A DNA stretch of 64,000 bases from Chryseobacterium jejuense (GTDB taxonomy: Bacteria; Bacteroidota; Bacteroidia; Flavobacteriales; Weeksellaceae), in assembly GCF_900100075.1 (NCBI RefSeq), contig NZ_FNEG01000003.1:647978-711977 (forward strand), read 5' to 3'. The position numbers were made by a program, and so were the translations under genes. Positions within the stretch are counted from its first letter, which is position 1. The number at the start of each line of letters is the position of its first letter. Under the pieces are notes generated by a model that was not told where the DNA came from, ran no database searches, and worked only from the letters and a program-made list of their open reading frames with translations. This document shows positions 30,233 to 40,253 of this stretch, in pieces.

Positions 30233-33160
30233 ATGAAAAGACAATTAACCCTACTTGGAATGCTTCTTATTACAGGAGTTTCATTCGCGCAGACTGATCG
30301 CCTTTGGTCTCAGGAATTCTCAAAGACCTCTTCAGAGACCTTTGAAAACAAATTAGGAATCAGAAATCCTAGATTATTCAGCCTGAATATTAATGGTTTG
30401 AAAAACGCTTTAGCTAAAGCTCCAAAGAGGCTGGCAGCTGGCGAAAAATCAGAAGTCATCATCTCATTCCCGAATTCTGATGGCAGAATGGAAAACTTTA
30501 AAGTAAAAGAAAATTCCAACTTCACTCCTGAATTAGCTGCAAAATACCCTGACATCAAATCGTATGTAGGCCAGGGGCTTGAAGATCCAAATTCAACAGT
30601 GTATTTCAGTGTTTCTCCACTAGGACTGTCATCTATGGAAATCTATGGTGATAAATCCGCAGTATTCATTGAACCTTACGCAAAAGATCTTTCTACATAT
30701 GTTGTGTACAAAAAATCTGACAAAAATGATGATCTTAGTAAATTTGAATGTACTGTAATAGATGTCGCTAAAAAAGGAACATCTGCAAATATTGCAGCCA
30801 GACCTAATGCTGATGATGCTAAATTGAGAACATTCAGACTGGCATTATCCTGTACAGGAGAATACACCACTTATTTTGGAGGAACAAAAGCACAGGCATT
30901 AGCTGCAATGAACACTACAATGACTCGTGTAAATGGTGTTTTTGAAAAAGATTTTGCAGCAAGAATGGTTCTTATCGCAAACAATGACGCGGTTATTTAC
31001 ACCAATGCTTCTACAGACCCTTATTCTGCAGCATCAGGGATGAGCAGCTGGAATTCCCAATTACAAAGTACATTAACATCTGTTATTGGAGAAGCTAATT
31101 ACGATATCGGTCACTTATTTGGAGCTTCCGGAGGTGGAGGAAATGCTGGATGTATCGGATGTATCTGTACAAACGGTTCAAAAGGTAGCGGTTATACTTC
31201 CCCTGCAGATTCCATTCCTTCAGGAGACAATTTCGACATCGATTATGTAGCACATGAAATGGGACATCAGTTTGGTGGAAATCATACTTTTTCTCATGGA
31301 AATGAAGGTACAGGTGTAAATATGGAACCAGGATCCGGATCAACAATCATGGGATACGCTGGAATTACCAGCCAGGATGTTCAACCTCACTCTGATGCAT
31401 TTTTCCATGCGGTAAGTATCCAACAGATTACCAATAATATTAAAGCTAAAACCTGCTCAGTAAATACGAGTACAGGAAATGCTATTCCAACAGCCAACGC
31501 AGGTTCAGACTATACAATTCCAAAAGGAACTCCATTTGTATTAACAGGAACCGGAACTGATGCAGACGGTGATTCTTTAACTTATATCTGGGAACAGATG
31601 GATAGTGCATCTTCTTCTCAAACCGGAGCAAGTTCTGCAGCAAGTGCAACAAAAGCTTCAGGTCCTAATTTCAGATCATGGACACCAACAACTGTTCCTA
31701 CAAGATATTTCCCAAGAATGGCATCTGTTTTAGCAGGTTCTACTACTACTGCGGGTACAGAGATCGCTGTGGAAGCACTTTCTTCAGTGGCCAGAACATT
31801 AAACTTCAGGTTTACCGTTCGTGATAATAAGGCCGGAGGTTCAGGAAACAATTCTGATGATGCTGTAATTACAGTAAACAGTACTGCAGGACCTTTTGCA
31901 GTAACTTCTCAGAATTCAGCAACTACTTATGCTGGTGGAAGCTCTCAAACCGTAACATGGGATGTGGCAGGAACTACAGCAAATGGCGTAAACACTGCTA
32001 ATGTAGATATTCTTTGGTCTACAGACAGTGGAAATACATGGACTACTCTACTATCTGCAACTCCTAATGATGGTTCACAGGCTGTAACCATTCCTAACGT
32101 TACTACTACTACAGGAAGAATTATGGTAAAAGGAGCTAATCACATTTTCTTTGATGTAAATAATTCAAATATTTCTGTAAATGCGGGATCCGGAACACCT
32201 GATACGGTTGCTCCTACTGCACCTACCCTTGCTGCTTCAGGAACTACTTCTACAAGTACAAACCTATCTTGGTCGGGAGCTACAGATAATGTTGGGGTTA
32301 CAGGATATGATGTATATATGGGAGCTTCATTAGTAGGTTCTACAGCTTCTACTACTTATACCGTAACGAGCTTAACTCCATCCACTACTTACAGCTTCTC
32401 TGTGAAAGCTAAAGATGCAGCAGGTAATGCTTCTTCTTCAAGTAATACTGTGAATGTTACAACACTTGCAGGGGGTACAGTTACTTACTGTTCAGCTTCA
32501 GCATCTAATACCGCTGATGAAAGAATTGGTAACGTACAATTCGGTACTATCAATAATACATCAACAGGAACTGCTGGTTACGAAAACTTTACTTCTGTTT
32601 CTACCAATGTAACAAGAGGAACTGCTTATACGCTTTCTATCACTCCGGTTTGGACTTCTACGAAGTACAGTGAAGCTTATGCTGTTTATATTGATTATAA
32701 TGGAGATGGCGACTTTACAGACAGTGGTGAATTGGTATGGTCAAAAGCTGGTTCTACAACAAGTCCGGTTACAGGATCTGTTACTATCCCTTCAACAGCT
32801 GCTCTTGGTTCTACAAGAATGAGAGTAATGATGAAGTACAGCTCAATTCCTACTTCATCTTGTGAGGCTTATACATATGGACAGGTTGAGGATTATACAG
32901 TAAATATTACATCTTCAGGAAAAGGAGAACTTTCTAATACGAAAGATCTGATGACTGATATTAGACTATATCCTAACCCAGTAAAAGATATTATGTATAT
33001 CTCTAATACCACATCTGAAGATTATAGAATCTTTGATATGAGTGGAAAAGTAGTTGACTCAGGAAAACTTCAGAGAGGATCTGTAAATGTAAGCAATTTG
33101 ATTAAAGGAGCTTATATGATTCAGATTGGTGAAATTTCTAAACGATTTGTTAAAAACTAG
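30233..33160 (+). CDS. Secreted reprolysin-like zinc metalloprotease with FN3, GEVED and T9SS sorting domains
   Basis: 975 aa. Signal peptide MKRQLTLLGMLLITGVSFAQ. A prodomain (about 20-190) precedes the catalytic domain, whose zinc motif AHEMGHQFGGNHTF places ligands His341, His345 and His351 with Glu342 as base. C-terminal modules are a beta-sandwich region (about 415-660), a fibronectin III domain (about 660-750), a GEVED domain (ending GQVEDYTVNI, about 760-895), and a type A T9SS tail starting at RLYPNPVKDIM. It is an extracellular or surface protease. The next gene is a shorter tandem paralogue. Confidence 0.93.
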   Translation: MKRQLTLLGMLLITGVSFAQTDRLWSQEFSKTSSETFENKLGIRNPRLFSLNINGLKNALAKAPKRLAAGEKSEVIISFPNSDGRMENFKVKENSNFTPELAAKYPDIKSYVGQGLEDPNSTVYFSVSPLGLSSMEIYGDKSAVFIEPYAKDLSTYVVYKKSDKNDDLSKFECTVIDVAKKGTSANIAARPNADDAKLRTFRLALSCTGEYTTYFGGTKAQALAAMNTTMTRVNGVFEKDFAARMVLIANNDAVIYTNASTDPYSAASGMSSWNSQLQSTLTSVIGEANYDIGHLFGASGGGGNAGCIGCICTNGSKGSGYTSPADSIPSGDNFDIDYVAHEMGHQFGGNHTFSHGNEGTGVNMEPGSGSTIMGYAGITSQDVQPHSDAFFHAVSIQQITNNIKAKTCSVNTSTGNAIPTANAGSDYTIPKGTPFVLTGTGTDADGDSLTYIWEQMDSASSSQTGASSAASATKASGPNFRSWTPTTVPTRYFPRMASVLAGSTTTAGTEIAVEALSSVARTLNFRFTVRDNKAGGSGNNSDDAVITVNSTAGPFAVTSQNSATTYAGGSSQTVTWDVAGTTANGVNTANVDILWSTDSGNTWTTLLSATPNDGSQAVTIPNVTTTTGRIMVKGANHIFFDVNNSNISVNAGSGTPDTVAPTAPTLAASGTTSTSTNLSWSGATDNVGVTGYDVYMGASLVGSTASTTYTVTSLTPSTTYSFSVKAKDAAGNASSSSNTVNVTTLAGGTVTYCSASASNTADERIGNVQFGTINNTSTGTAGYENFTSVSTNVTRGTAYTLSITPVWTSTKYSEAYAVYIDYNGDGDFTDSGELVWSKAGSTTSPVTGSVTIPSTAALGSTRMRVMMKYSSIPTSSCEAYTYGQVEDYTVNITSSGKGELSNTKDLMTDIRLYPNPVKDIMYISNTTSEDYRIFDMSGKVVDSGKLQRGSVNVSNLIKGAYMIQIGEISKRFVKN

Positions 33161-33186
33161 TCACCATAAAAATTGTAAACGATGTG

Positions 33187-33212
33187 AAACTGCTCTATTT
33201 ATAGGGCAGTTT
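33187..33212 (+). terminator. Terminator of the first metalloprotease gene
   Basis: Stem AAACTGC…GCAGTTT with inner CTAT/ATAG pairs, followed by TTTTT. Confidence 0.75.
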
Positions 33213-33338
33213 TTTTATGGGCTTATATTCAATGAGTTGAATTTTTTCTCCCATTCTTATTTTAAATTATTCTAAAGAAAAATAATATTTTAATAAAATT
33301 TTCCTTAGTTTTGAATGATATAAAAAAATCACGGCAAC

Positions 33339-35570
33339 ATGAAAAAACAATTATTAATGATGGGGATGCTGGTATTATCTGGCGTTTCTTCCGCGCAAAC
33401 AGATCGTCTATGGTCTAAAAAAAATAAAGAAAGCTCTTCCTCTGTTCATGAGAATATGAAAAATATAAATGATCCAAGAATTTTTCATCTGGACATTAAT
33501 GGGCTGAAAAATGTACTGGCAAGAACGCCTAAAAGAGCAACAGAAAAATCATCGGTTATTATTTCTCTTCCCAATTCATTGGGGAAAATGGAACGTTTTA
33601 CTGTAATGGAAAATTCAAACTTTGATCCTGAATTAGCGGCTAAATACCCGGATATTAAATCCTATATCGGCCAGGGAGTAAAGGATAAAACATCAACGGT
33701 TTATTTCAGTATTTCTTCATTAGGGTTATCTTCCATGGAAATTTATGGTGATAAATCAGCTGTTTTTATTGAGCCATACAGCAAAGACCTTTCCACTTAT
33801 GCTGTTTATAAACGCTCTGACAGAAAAAATGACTTAAACAATTTTGAATGCAAAGTCCTGGAATCCGCCCAAAAAGGTACTTCTAATGTTATTACAGCTA
33901 AAAATGCTGATGATGCTGTTTTAAGAACATTCAGACTGGCACTATCGTGTACAGGAGAATATGCAGCCTATTTTGGAGGTACAAAAGGAGATGCTCTGGC
34001 AGCTATGAATAATACATTAACCCGTGTTAATGGTATTTTTGAGAATGATTTTGCTGCAAGGATGGTTTTGATTCCCAATAATGATACTATTGTTTATACA
34101 GACGCTAATAACGATCCTTTTTCTGTGTCCTTGCAAATGAACAAGTGGAATTTTGAGCTAATGAATGATCTGAGTTCAAAAATCGGAAATGCAAATTTTG
34201 ATATTGGTCATTTATTCGGTGCTACTGGTGGTGGTGGAAATGCAGGATGTATAGGCTGTTTATGCAGTGATGATATGTCAACCTATGTTTATCAGGGAAC
34301 TACTTATCCTGAAAATTATAAAGGAAGCGGATATACTTCTCCCTCTAACGGTATTCCTGCAGGAGATACATTTGATATTGATTTTGTGGCCCACGAAATG
34401 GGACACCAGTTTGGAGGAAACCATACCTGGTCTAATAGTACACAAATAGGATTACAGCCTGTAGAACCGGGATCCGGATCTACAATTATGGGATATGCAG
34501 GAATTACGCCTTATGATGTACAAAAACATTCAGATCCGTTTTTTCATTCCCGAAGCATTGAACAAATCACAAATAATATTAAAACAAAGACATGTTCTGT
34601 TAATACACCTACAGGAAATACGATCCCCACAGCTAATGCCGGAGCAGATTATACAATTCCTAAAGGTACACCATTCGTATTAACAGGTTCTGGAACTGAT
34701 GCGGATGGAGATTTACTTACCTATATCTGGGAACAGATGGATCATGGAACATCTTCTCAAACGGGAAGTAATTCTGCAGCTACTGCTACTAAAACTGCGG
34801 GACCTACATTCAGATCATGGGTGCCTACAGTTTCTCCAGTAAGGTATTTTCCACAAATGGCAACTGTTTTAAAAGGAGAAACGGAAACCATGGGAGAAGA
34901 GATCAATGTTGAAGCATTATCTTCTGTTTCAAGAGATCTGAATTTCAGGTTGACTGTTAGAGATAACAGATTAGGAGGAGCCGGAAACAATTCTGATGAT
35001 GCTAAAATCACAGTGAATGCTCTTGCAGGACCTTTCCTTATCACTTCACAAAACAGCGCTTTATCTTATGTGGGTGGGAGTTCACAAACCGTAACCTGGG
35101 ATGTGGCAGGAACAACAGCTAATAATATTAATGCAGCTAATGTAGATATCCTTTGGTCTACAGATAATGGAGAAACCTGGACTACTCTACTGGCTGGAAC
35201 GCCTAATGATGGTTCAGAAGCTGTGGTCATTCCTAATGTTGCAACCCGTTCTGGAAGAATTATGGTGAAAGGAAGCAATCATATCTTTTTTGATGTTAAC
35301 AATGCCAATATTTCTGTAACCACCAGCGAGTTATCTACTGCAGAAAACCAATTAGCAGGTTCCACAGAAATTAAGCTGTATCCAAATCCGGTGAAAGATA
35401 TTTTAACACTTTCAAATACCAGATCAGAAAGATTTAAAATCTATGACATGTCCGGAAAACTGGTTATTGAAGGCTCTCTTCAAAACGGAACAGTGAATGT
35501 AAGTAACCTGATAAAAGGAAATTATGTAATCCAGATTGAGAAATTCTCAAAAATGTTTATTAAAAAATAA
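33339..35570 (+). CDS. Secreted reprolysin-like zinc metalloprotease with T9SS sorting domain (paralogue)
   Basis: 743 aa. Signal peptide MKKQLLMMGMLVLSGVSSAQ; prodomain; zinc motif AHEMGHQFGGNHTW with His352, His356 and His362. It aligns with the preceding gene from the prodomain (RIFHLDINGLKNVLA) through the beta-sandwich region, but then jumps straight to the T9SS tail (KLYPNPVKDILTLSN): the FN3 and GEVED modules are missing. It also has an insert after the CIGC motif (CLCSDDMSTYVYQG). Clearly a tandem duplicate with module loss or gain; each copy has its own terminator. Confidence 0.93.
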   Translation: MKKQLLMMGMLVLSGVSSAQTDRLWSKKNKESSSSVHENMKNINDPRIFHLDINGLKNVLARTPKRATEKSSVIISLPNSLGKMERFTVMENSNFDPELAAKYPDIKSYIGQGVKDKTSTVYFSISSLGLSSMEIYGDKSAVFIEPYSKDLSTYAVYKRSDRKNDLNNFECKVLESAQKGTSNVITAKNADDAVLRTFRLALSCTGEYAAYFGGTKGDALAAMNNTLTRVNGIFENDFAARMVLIPNNDTIVYTDANNDPFSVSLQMNKWNFELMNDLSSKIGNANFDIGHLFGATGGGGNAGCIGCLCSDDMSTYVYQGTTYPENYKGSGYTSPSNGIPAGDTFDIDFVAHEMGHQFGGNHTWSNSTQIGLQPVEPGSGSTIMGYAGITPYDVQKHSDPFFHSRSIEQITNNIKTKTCSVNTPTGNTIPTANAGADYTIPKGTPFVLTGSGTDADGDLLTYIWEQMDHGTSSQTGSNSAATATKTAGPTFRSWVPTVSPVRYFPQMATVLKGETETMGEEINVEALSSVSRDLNFRLTVRDNRLGGAGNNSDDAKITVNALAGPFLITSQNSALSYVGGSSQTVTWDVAGTTANNINAANVDILWSTDNGETWTTLLAGTPNDGSEAVVIPNVATRSGRIMVKGSNHIFFDVNNANISVTTSELSTAENQLAGSTEIKLYPNPVKDILTLSNTRSERFKIYDMSGKLVIEGSLQNGTVNVSNLIKGNYVIQIEKFSKMFIKK

Positions 35571-35590
35571 GACTTTTAAATATAAATTGG

Positions 35591-35616
35591 AAAGACTGCT
35601 CATAGGAGTGGTCTTT
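35591..35616 (+). terminator. Terminator of the second metalloprotease gene
   Basis: Stem AAAGACTGCTC / GAGTGGTCTTT (two G-U pairs), loop atag, then T run. Confidence 0.7.
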
Positions 35617-36006
35617 TTTATTTGGACTTTTATTCAATTTGATATTTCATCATTTAAAACACTAATATTCATGTAATTAATTTCAATAATAACATTTTAT
35701 TAAAAATAATATTATATAATGTTAGATTTTTGGCTAATTTTATCACTCAATACTACTCTTTTATTGTACCGTTATCAGTTTGTATTTAGGGGAAGCTTTC
35801 AATAGCTTTCTGATACTGATTTATCCCGTTATTTTAATTCTTTATTTCTATTTGAGAAACAACTCATCGCAGTAGAAATCAAACCTTTTTATATTAAAGA
35901 AAAACGGTATAGTGGTAAAAGATAATCTTTCTATCCATAAGCATTGGCTTTGATCTGCATCCCTGATAATACCTATTTAAATTTCACATAATTTTAAATT
36001 TTTTAT
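35617..36006. other. Intergenic region with a possible broken small membrane-protein ORF
   Basis: AT-rich. An ATG at 35719 opens a hydrophobic 28-codon frame (MLDFWLILSLNTTLLLYRYQ…) that hits a TAG; a shift by one base continues as another hydrophobic stretch ending LRNNSSQ-stop near 35875. This could be a frameshifted small membrane protein or chance. No clear promoter box for the following gene. Confidence 0.3.
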
Positions 36007-36717
36007 ATGAAACATTTATTTAAGTACTTCTTTATTTTGGCTATTGCCTCTTTTTCAATGGCCTGTAGCTCTGATGACAGAGAAGAAGAGATCGTTACCA
36101 AACCAAGTCCGGTTACCATTGTATTTTATAAAGATGCTAATGATTTTGCGGCAACTTATGATCCCGGTAACAAAGTCAACGCAACAATCAGAGCTCAGGC
36201 ATTTGACTTATATAAGCTGGGCAACTGGAAAGAATTGGAAAAACTATTCCAAGCTAACGACCTGAACAGTGGTTGGCCACCGGCAAACGGCGGATATAAT
36301 ATTGTGGATGATGTTGCCATACAAGCCGGACAAAAATATGACAGATATAGCGGTGCTGTAGGAAGTTATAATGGAAGCGGAAAACCAACATTAGGCGGAA
36401 ACTTTACCAGCCCAATCATTAATGGGTATGTGTATACGTTTGCCCAAAGAGCTTTAAATCAGCCTGAAAACAAATACGATTTCTATTATCAGATAGATGT
36501 CCTTAATGCATTACCTTTTACATCTCAAACAGCAGATATTATACCTTGGTTTAATCAGACTGGAAACGGAAAACAGACCATGTGGAAAATTCCTATTGAT
36601 ATTAATACCGGATATCCAAAAACTTGGAATAAATTAGCGGAAGAAGGGTATATAAAAGTTACAATTAAAAAGAGCCCAAGCGGAAAATACCCTAACCTGG
36701 AAGGAACTGTTATTTAG
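36007..36717 (+). CDS. Lipoprotein with a TNT-type NAD-glycohydrolase toxin domain
   Basis: 236 aa. Lipobox SMAC with lipidated Cys20, followed by SSDDREEE, an acidic run like the Bacteroidetes export signal that sends lipoproteins to the cell surface. Residues about 85-225 match the TNT (tuberculosis necrotizing toxin, formerly DUF4237) pattern: GWPPANGGYN, YDRYSGAVGSYNGSGKP with Arg113 and Tyr121, FAQRAL with Arg148, and the late PWFNQTGNGKQTMW with Gln190, which corresponds to the catalytic glutamine of TNT. Known TNT toxins hydrolyse NAD inside target cells. The small zinc-ribbon gene 17 bp downstream is a candidate immunity gene. No delivery module is fused. Confidence 0.7.
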   Translation: MKHLFKYFFILAIASFSMACSSDDREEEIVTKPSPVTIVFYKDANDFAATYDPGNKVNATIRAQAFDLYKLGNWKELEKLFQANDLNSGWPPANGGYNIVDDVAIQAGQKYDRYSGAVGSYNGSGKPTLGGNFTSPIINGYVYTFAQRALNQPENKYDFYYQIDVLNALPFTSQTADIIPWFNQTGNGKQTMWKIPIDINTGYPKTWNKLAEEGYIKVTIKKSPSGKYPNLEGTVI

Positions 36718-36734
36718 AAATAAATTAAACTCAG

Positions 36735-37154
36735 ATGTATTCAATATCAAAAAAGATAAAGATTGGTAAAAAAGCTTTACTCAAAAAAGACAGATTCATC
36801 AACGATGACGCTATTCCGGCTGCAATAGTTCAATTTACCTGTAGTGAATGTAATCATGAAAATACAGTTGAAATATCTCCCTATCAATCGGGATTTCCAA
36901 TATTACAAATTTATAATGAAGGCAAAGTACTGTCAAAATCTGATTTATTAGGAAACCAAATGACAACCGAGACCTCACAGAGAATGCAGCATTATGGAGA
37001 ATTAACCGTAAATGATCTGCCTACCTTATACTTCGGAACTCACTGTATCTCCTGCAACACGAACTATATCTGTGTATTTAGTTATGGAGAGAAACAACCC
37101 AGTTTAGAAATATTAAATATCTCAGGAATCTGGGAATATCAGGAAGTAGAATAA
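36735..37154 (+). CDS. Cytoplasmic zinc-ribbon protein, candidate immunity protein for the TNT lipoprotein
   Basis: 139 aa, no signal peptide or membrane segment. Two CxxC pairs, Cys36/Cys39 (FTCSECNHEN) and Cys104/Cys107 (HCISCNTN), are placed to form one zinc site. I do not recognise the rest. It starts 17 bp after the TNT gene and shares its terminator, so they are cotranscribed. Toxin-then-small-cytoplasmic-gene order is the usual toxin-immunity layout, and the immunity role is inferred from that alone. It could equally be an unrelated zinc-binding protein. Confidence 0.6.
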   Translation: MYSISKKIKIGKKALLKKDRFINDDAIPAAIVQFTCSECNHENTVEISPYQSGFPILQIYNEGKVLSKSDLLGNQMTTETSQRMQHYGELTVNDLPTLYFGTHCISCNTNYICVFSYGEKQPSLEILNISGIWEYQEVE

Positions 37155-37176
37155 TTGAATAGCATCAGTATATCTT

Positions 37177-37203
37177 AAACCATAGCTCTATAGCTGTGGT
37201 TTT
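37177..37203 (+). terminator. Terminator of the TNT operon
   Basis: Stem AAACCATAGCT / AGCTGTGGTTT (one G-U pair) plus T run. Confidence 0.75.
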
Positions 37204-37336
37204 TTGTTATTCTTAACCTAACCGCTCAGAAATTATCCAGATAATACAAATCTAAAGATCGTCTGTGGTTTAAAAAAGTAAGCATTTATGAGTACTTATT
37301 TTGTAGTCTACATTTCACCATTAACAAATCGTTTTC

Positions 37337-37344
37337 TATCTTTG
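37337..37344 (+). promoter_or_regulatory. Promoter -7 box for the MazG-like operon
   Basis: TATCTTTG, 18 nt before the ATG at 37363. Confidence 0.5.
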
Positions 37345-37362
37345 TGATAAATAAAAAATTTC

Positions 37363-37830
37363 ATGGATAAAATTGATAGTTTGAACCAAGTAGCAGAATT
37401 CCATACTACTTTCAAAGCCCCTATTCTAGACACCCCACAAATACCTTCTCCGGAAAGATGTAACCTTAGAGTAGAACTTCTACAGGAAGAACTTAATGAA
37501 TTAAAGCAAGCGATTGCTGACAATAATATTGTAGAAATTGCAGATGCACTTTGTGATTTACAGTATGTTTTAAGTGGTGCTGTACTGGAATTCGGACTTG
37601 GCAACAAATTTGTAGAGCTATTCAACGAAGTTCAGCGTTCTAATATGTCAAAAGCATGTGATAACGAAGAGCAGGCTAATGAAACCGTTGAATTCTATAA
37701 AGAAAAAGACGTAGAATCTTTTTATGAGAAATCTGGTGAAAAGTTCAATGTCTACAGAAAAGCAGATCATAAAGTATTAAAAAACAAATACTACTCTCCT
37801 GCTGATCTAAAGTCAATTATTGAGAAATAA
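37363..37830 (+). CDS. MazG-like/HisE-like nucleotide pyrophosphohydrolase
   Basis: 155 aa, all-alpha NTP pyrophosphatase. The metal-binding pattern is EExxE…ExxD: LLQEELNELKQAI and EIADALCDLQYV. It is similar to phosphoribosyl-ATP pyrophosphohydrolase and MazG, but stands apart from any his operon, so a housekeeping role in cleaning non-canonical nucleotides is more likely. It starts a three-gene run with the next gene 3 nt downstream. Confidence 0.8.
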   Translation: MDKIDSLNQVAEFHTTFKAPILDTPQIPSPERCNLRVELLQEELNELKQAIADNNIVEIADALCDLQYVLSGAVLEFGLGNKFVELFNEVQRSNMSKACDNEEQANETVEFYKEKDVESFYEKSGEKFNVYRKADHKVLKNKYYSPADLKSIIEK

Positions 37831-37833
37831 AAT

Positions 37834-38397
37834 ATGAAAAAATTTATTACAAATATTGTTGCCGCTTCAAGTTTATTTTTAGCTACTCAACAGCTTAGTG
37901 CTCAGAAAGTAGTGGTTAACCGTGAAGTTACTACTGAAAAAGATGGTAAAATGCTTCTTGGACATCAGCTGAAAGAACAATTTCTAAAAGCTCCTTATGC
38001 CGATTGGTATGTAAAGGAACATGATGAGTATGCTCTGGATCAAAAAGCCATCAGTGAACTGAAAAAGAAAAAACTAGGATCTTATGATATTGTAGTTTTT
38101 ATGGGAACTTGGTGTGAAGATAGCCATAGGGATTTTCCAAGATTGACAAAAATACTGGAAGAAGTTGGTGTTTCCGATAACAAAATAACCATTATTGCCG
38201 TTAACCGCAAAAAAGAATCTCCTAGTGGAGATGAATCTCTGTACAACATCCAAAAAGTTCCTACCATTATTGTAAAACAATATGGAAAAGAAATAGGCAG
38301 AATCATAGAAATGCCTACCAGTGGATATATTGAAAGAGATTTAGTTGAAATTCTGAAAAAGGATGACTCATCTGTAATTAAAGAAATTTTTAAATAG
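37834..38397 (+). CDS. Periplasmic thioredoxin-like protein with a single active-site cysteine
   Basis: 187 aa with a signal peptide ending at LSAQ. The thioredoxin core is VVFMGTWCEDSHRDFPRLT; the second cysteine is replaced by serine (Cys94-Glu-Asp-Ser), so a monothiol, not dithiol, reaction is expected. The cis-proline is in KVPTIIV. It begins 3 nt after the MazG-like gene and is followed 2 nt later by a DUF4230 gene, so the three are cotranscribed. Physiological partner unknown. Confidence 0.82.
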   Translation: MKKFITNIVAASSLFLATQQLSAQKVVVNREVTTEKDGKMLLGHQLKEQFLKAPYADWYVKEHDEYALDQKAISELKKKKLGSYDIVVFMGTWCEDSHRDFPRLTKILEEVGVSDNKITIIAVNRKKESPSGDESLYNIQKVPTIIVKQYGKEIGRIIEMPTSGYIERDLVEILKKDDSSVIKEIFK

Positions 38398-38399
38398 AT

Positions 38400-39005
38400 T
38401 TGAGAAATTATAAAACAATTTTATCGTTTGTAGCCGGTGCCGGAGCCATGGTACTTCTGTTTTTTGGACTTAAATCCTGTCTGAATCTTGGCGGAAAAAC
38501 GGAAAAATCAGAGTATTATATTCTGACCAACCAAATTTCCAAAATGAATAAGATGGTGGTGATAGAACAGAACAGTTCTACCATGCAGAAAACCAAAATG
38601 GGTTATGAATTCATGGGTAAGGAAGTTTCAAGTAACAGTATCATTACTTTTACAAAAACCAATGCTCAGGTTTCTTATGATCTGAATAAAATGAAGATTG
38701 AAGTAGATTCCATCAACAAAAAGCTGGTCATTACTGAACTTCCTGATGCAGATATCAAAATTACACCTAGTGTTGAAATTCAGTCTTTGGATGATTCTTT
38801 TTTTAATAGAATTTCTGAGAAGGATATTAAAAATGTAACCGTAAAGGCTAAGGAAACTGCAATTAAATCTATAGATCAAAACCAATTGAGAAGTGAAGGA
38901 CGCAAGCAGTTAATGGAAAATCTTGATAATATTTTTGTTTTGGCAAAGGCTTTGAATTATACAATAGAAGATAAGACCGGAAAGATCGGTATTCTTGGAC
39001 TCTAA
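38400..39005 (+). CDS. DUF4230 membrane-anchored protein
   Basis: 201 aa. An N-terminal transmembrane anchor (TILSFVAGAGAMVLLFFGL) is followed by a periplasmic domain of the DUF4230 family (VVIEQNSSTMQKTKMG, KLVITELPDADI). The start appears to be a TTG 2 nt after the upstream stop; no ATG lies before the membrane anchor. Function unknown. Last gene of the operon; a terminator follows. Confidence 0.75.
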   Translation: MRNYKTILSFVAGAGAMVLLFFGLKSCLNLGGKTEKSEYYILTNQISKMNKMVVIEQNSSTMQKTKMGYEFMGKEVSSNSIITFTKTNAQVSYDLNKMKIEVDSINKKLVITELPDADIKITPSVEIQSLDDSFFNRISEKDIKNVTVKAKETAIKSIDQNQLRSEGRKQLMENLDNIFVLAKALNYTIEDKTGKIGILGL

Positions 39006-39060
39006 AAATAATTCAGAAAAACGGAATAAGCTGATTTACAATATTTCAGAAAATAAAATT

Positions 39061-39094
39061 GAAAGGATCTATCTCATACGAGGCAGATCCTTTC
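39061..39094. terminator. Bidirectional terminator DUF4230 / leuB
   Basis: Perfect 10-bp stem GAAAGGATCT / AGATCCTTTC with a 14-nt loop, between convergent genes. Confidence 0.75.
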
Positions 39095-39128
39095 TTCTAA
39101 CTATCTATCTAAGTGAACTTTAATTTAA

Positions 39129-40253
39129 CTATACAATGGTTGATTTTCCGATCTTTACATTTTCAAAATTATAATATGACTTCTCAGAATATTTGATATG
39201 ATCTGCAATAAAACTCCCCACTTCACTCGTTGAATAATATTGCTTTGTATTAAGGTCAACCGTAACATATTTATTTTCAATAGCATGCTCTACAGACTGT
39301 CTTAATTTGTTGGCAGCAGGTTGTAATCCAAGATGATCCAGCATCATTGCAACACTTAAAATGGAAGCTATAGGATTCGCAATTCCCTTTCCTTTTGCCT
39401 GTGGATAAGAACCATGAATAGGTTCAAATAATGCATTCTTCTCTCCTACTGATGCTGATGGAAGCAATCCGATAGATCCTCCGATTACACTGGCTTCATC
39501 AGAAATAATGTCTCCGAACATATTCTCCGTTAAAATAACATCAAACTGCTTTGGATTAAGGATCAATTGCATGGCCGCATTATCTACAAACATATAATCT
39601 AACTGTACATCCGGATATTCTGAAGCAATTTCCTGGCAGATTTTCCTCCACAACCTGGAAGTATCCAATACATTCGCTTTATCAATTAAGGTAAGCTTTT
39701 TATTCCTTTTCTGTGCTTCCTGAAATGCCATGTGGGCAATGGGAAGAATATCTTCTCTGCTGTATTGGCATACATCATAAGCATAAGCTCCTTCAGGATC
39801 TGTGAATTTTTCACCAAAATAAATTCCACTTACCAGTTCTCTGAAGATCTGAATATCTGCCCCTTCAATGATTTCTCTTTTTAATGGACTTTTTTCAATC
39901 AGGGAAGCATACGTTTTTAAAGGACGGATATTAGCAAATAAACCTAACTCCTTACGAAGTTTCAATAATCCCTGTTCAGGTCTTACTTTAGCTTCAGGAT
40001 TATTGTCAAATGCCGGATCTCCTATCGCTCCAAAAAGTACAGCATCTGATTCTTTACAAATCGTTAGTGTTTCTTCGGGCAATGGATCTCCAGTTTTAAA
40101 AATAGCTTCTGCACCAATCAGTCCATAATCGAATTGAAATTTGTATTGAAAAGCTTCAGCAATAACATCCAAAATCTTGATGCTCTCGCTGATAATTTCC
40201 GGCCCGATTCCATCTCCTGGAAGAACCGCGATTTTAAAATAATTGTTGCTCAT
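39129..40253 (-). CDS. leuB: 3-isopropylmalate dehydrogenase
   Basis: 374 aa. Oxidative decarboxylation of 3-isopropylmalate, third leucine step. [11 protein letters not shown] at the N-terminus, [13 protein letters not shown] (substrate-binding Arg), [22 protein letters not shown] split here to its landmarks VDNAAMQLI and [19 protein letters not shown], and [19 protein letters not shown]. Its start overlaps the leuD stop by 20 nt. Last gene of leuACDB. Confidence 0.96.
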   Translation of the reverse strand: MSNNYFKIAVLPGDGIGPEIISESIKILDVIAEAFQYKFQFDYGLIGAEAIFKTGDPLPEETLTICKESDAVLFGAIGDPAFDNNPEAKVRPEQGLLKLRKELGLFANIRPLKTYASLIEKSPLKREIIEGADIQIFRELVSGIYFGEKFTDPEGAYAYDVCQYSREDILPIAHMAFQEAQKRNKKLTLIDKANVLDTSRLWRKICQEIASEYPDVQLDYMFVDNAAMQLILNPKQFDVILTENMFGDIISDEASVIGGSIGLLPSASVGEKNALFEPIHGSYPQAKGKGIANPIASILSVAMMLDHLGLQPAANKLRQSVEHAIENKYVTVDLNTKQYYSTSEVGSFIADHIKYSEKSYYNFENVKIGKSTIV

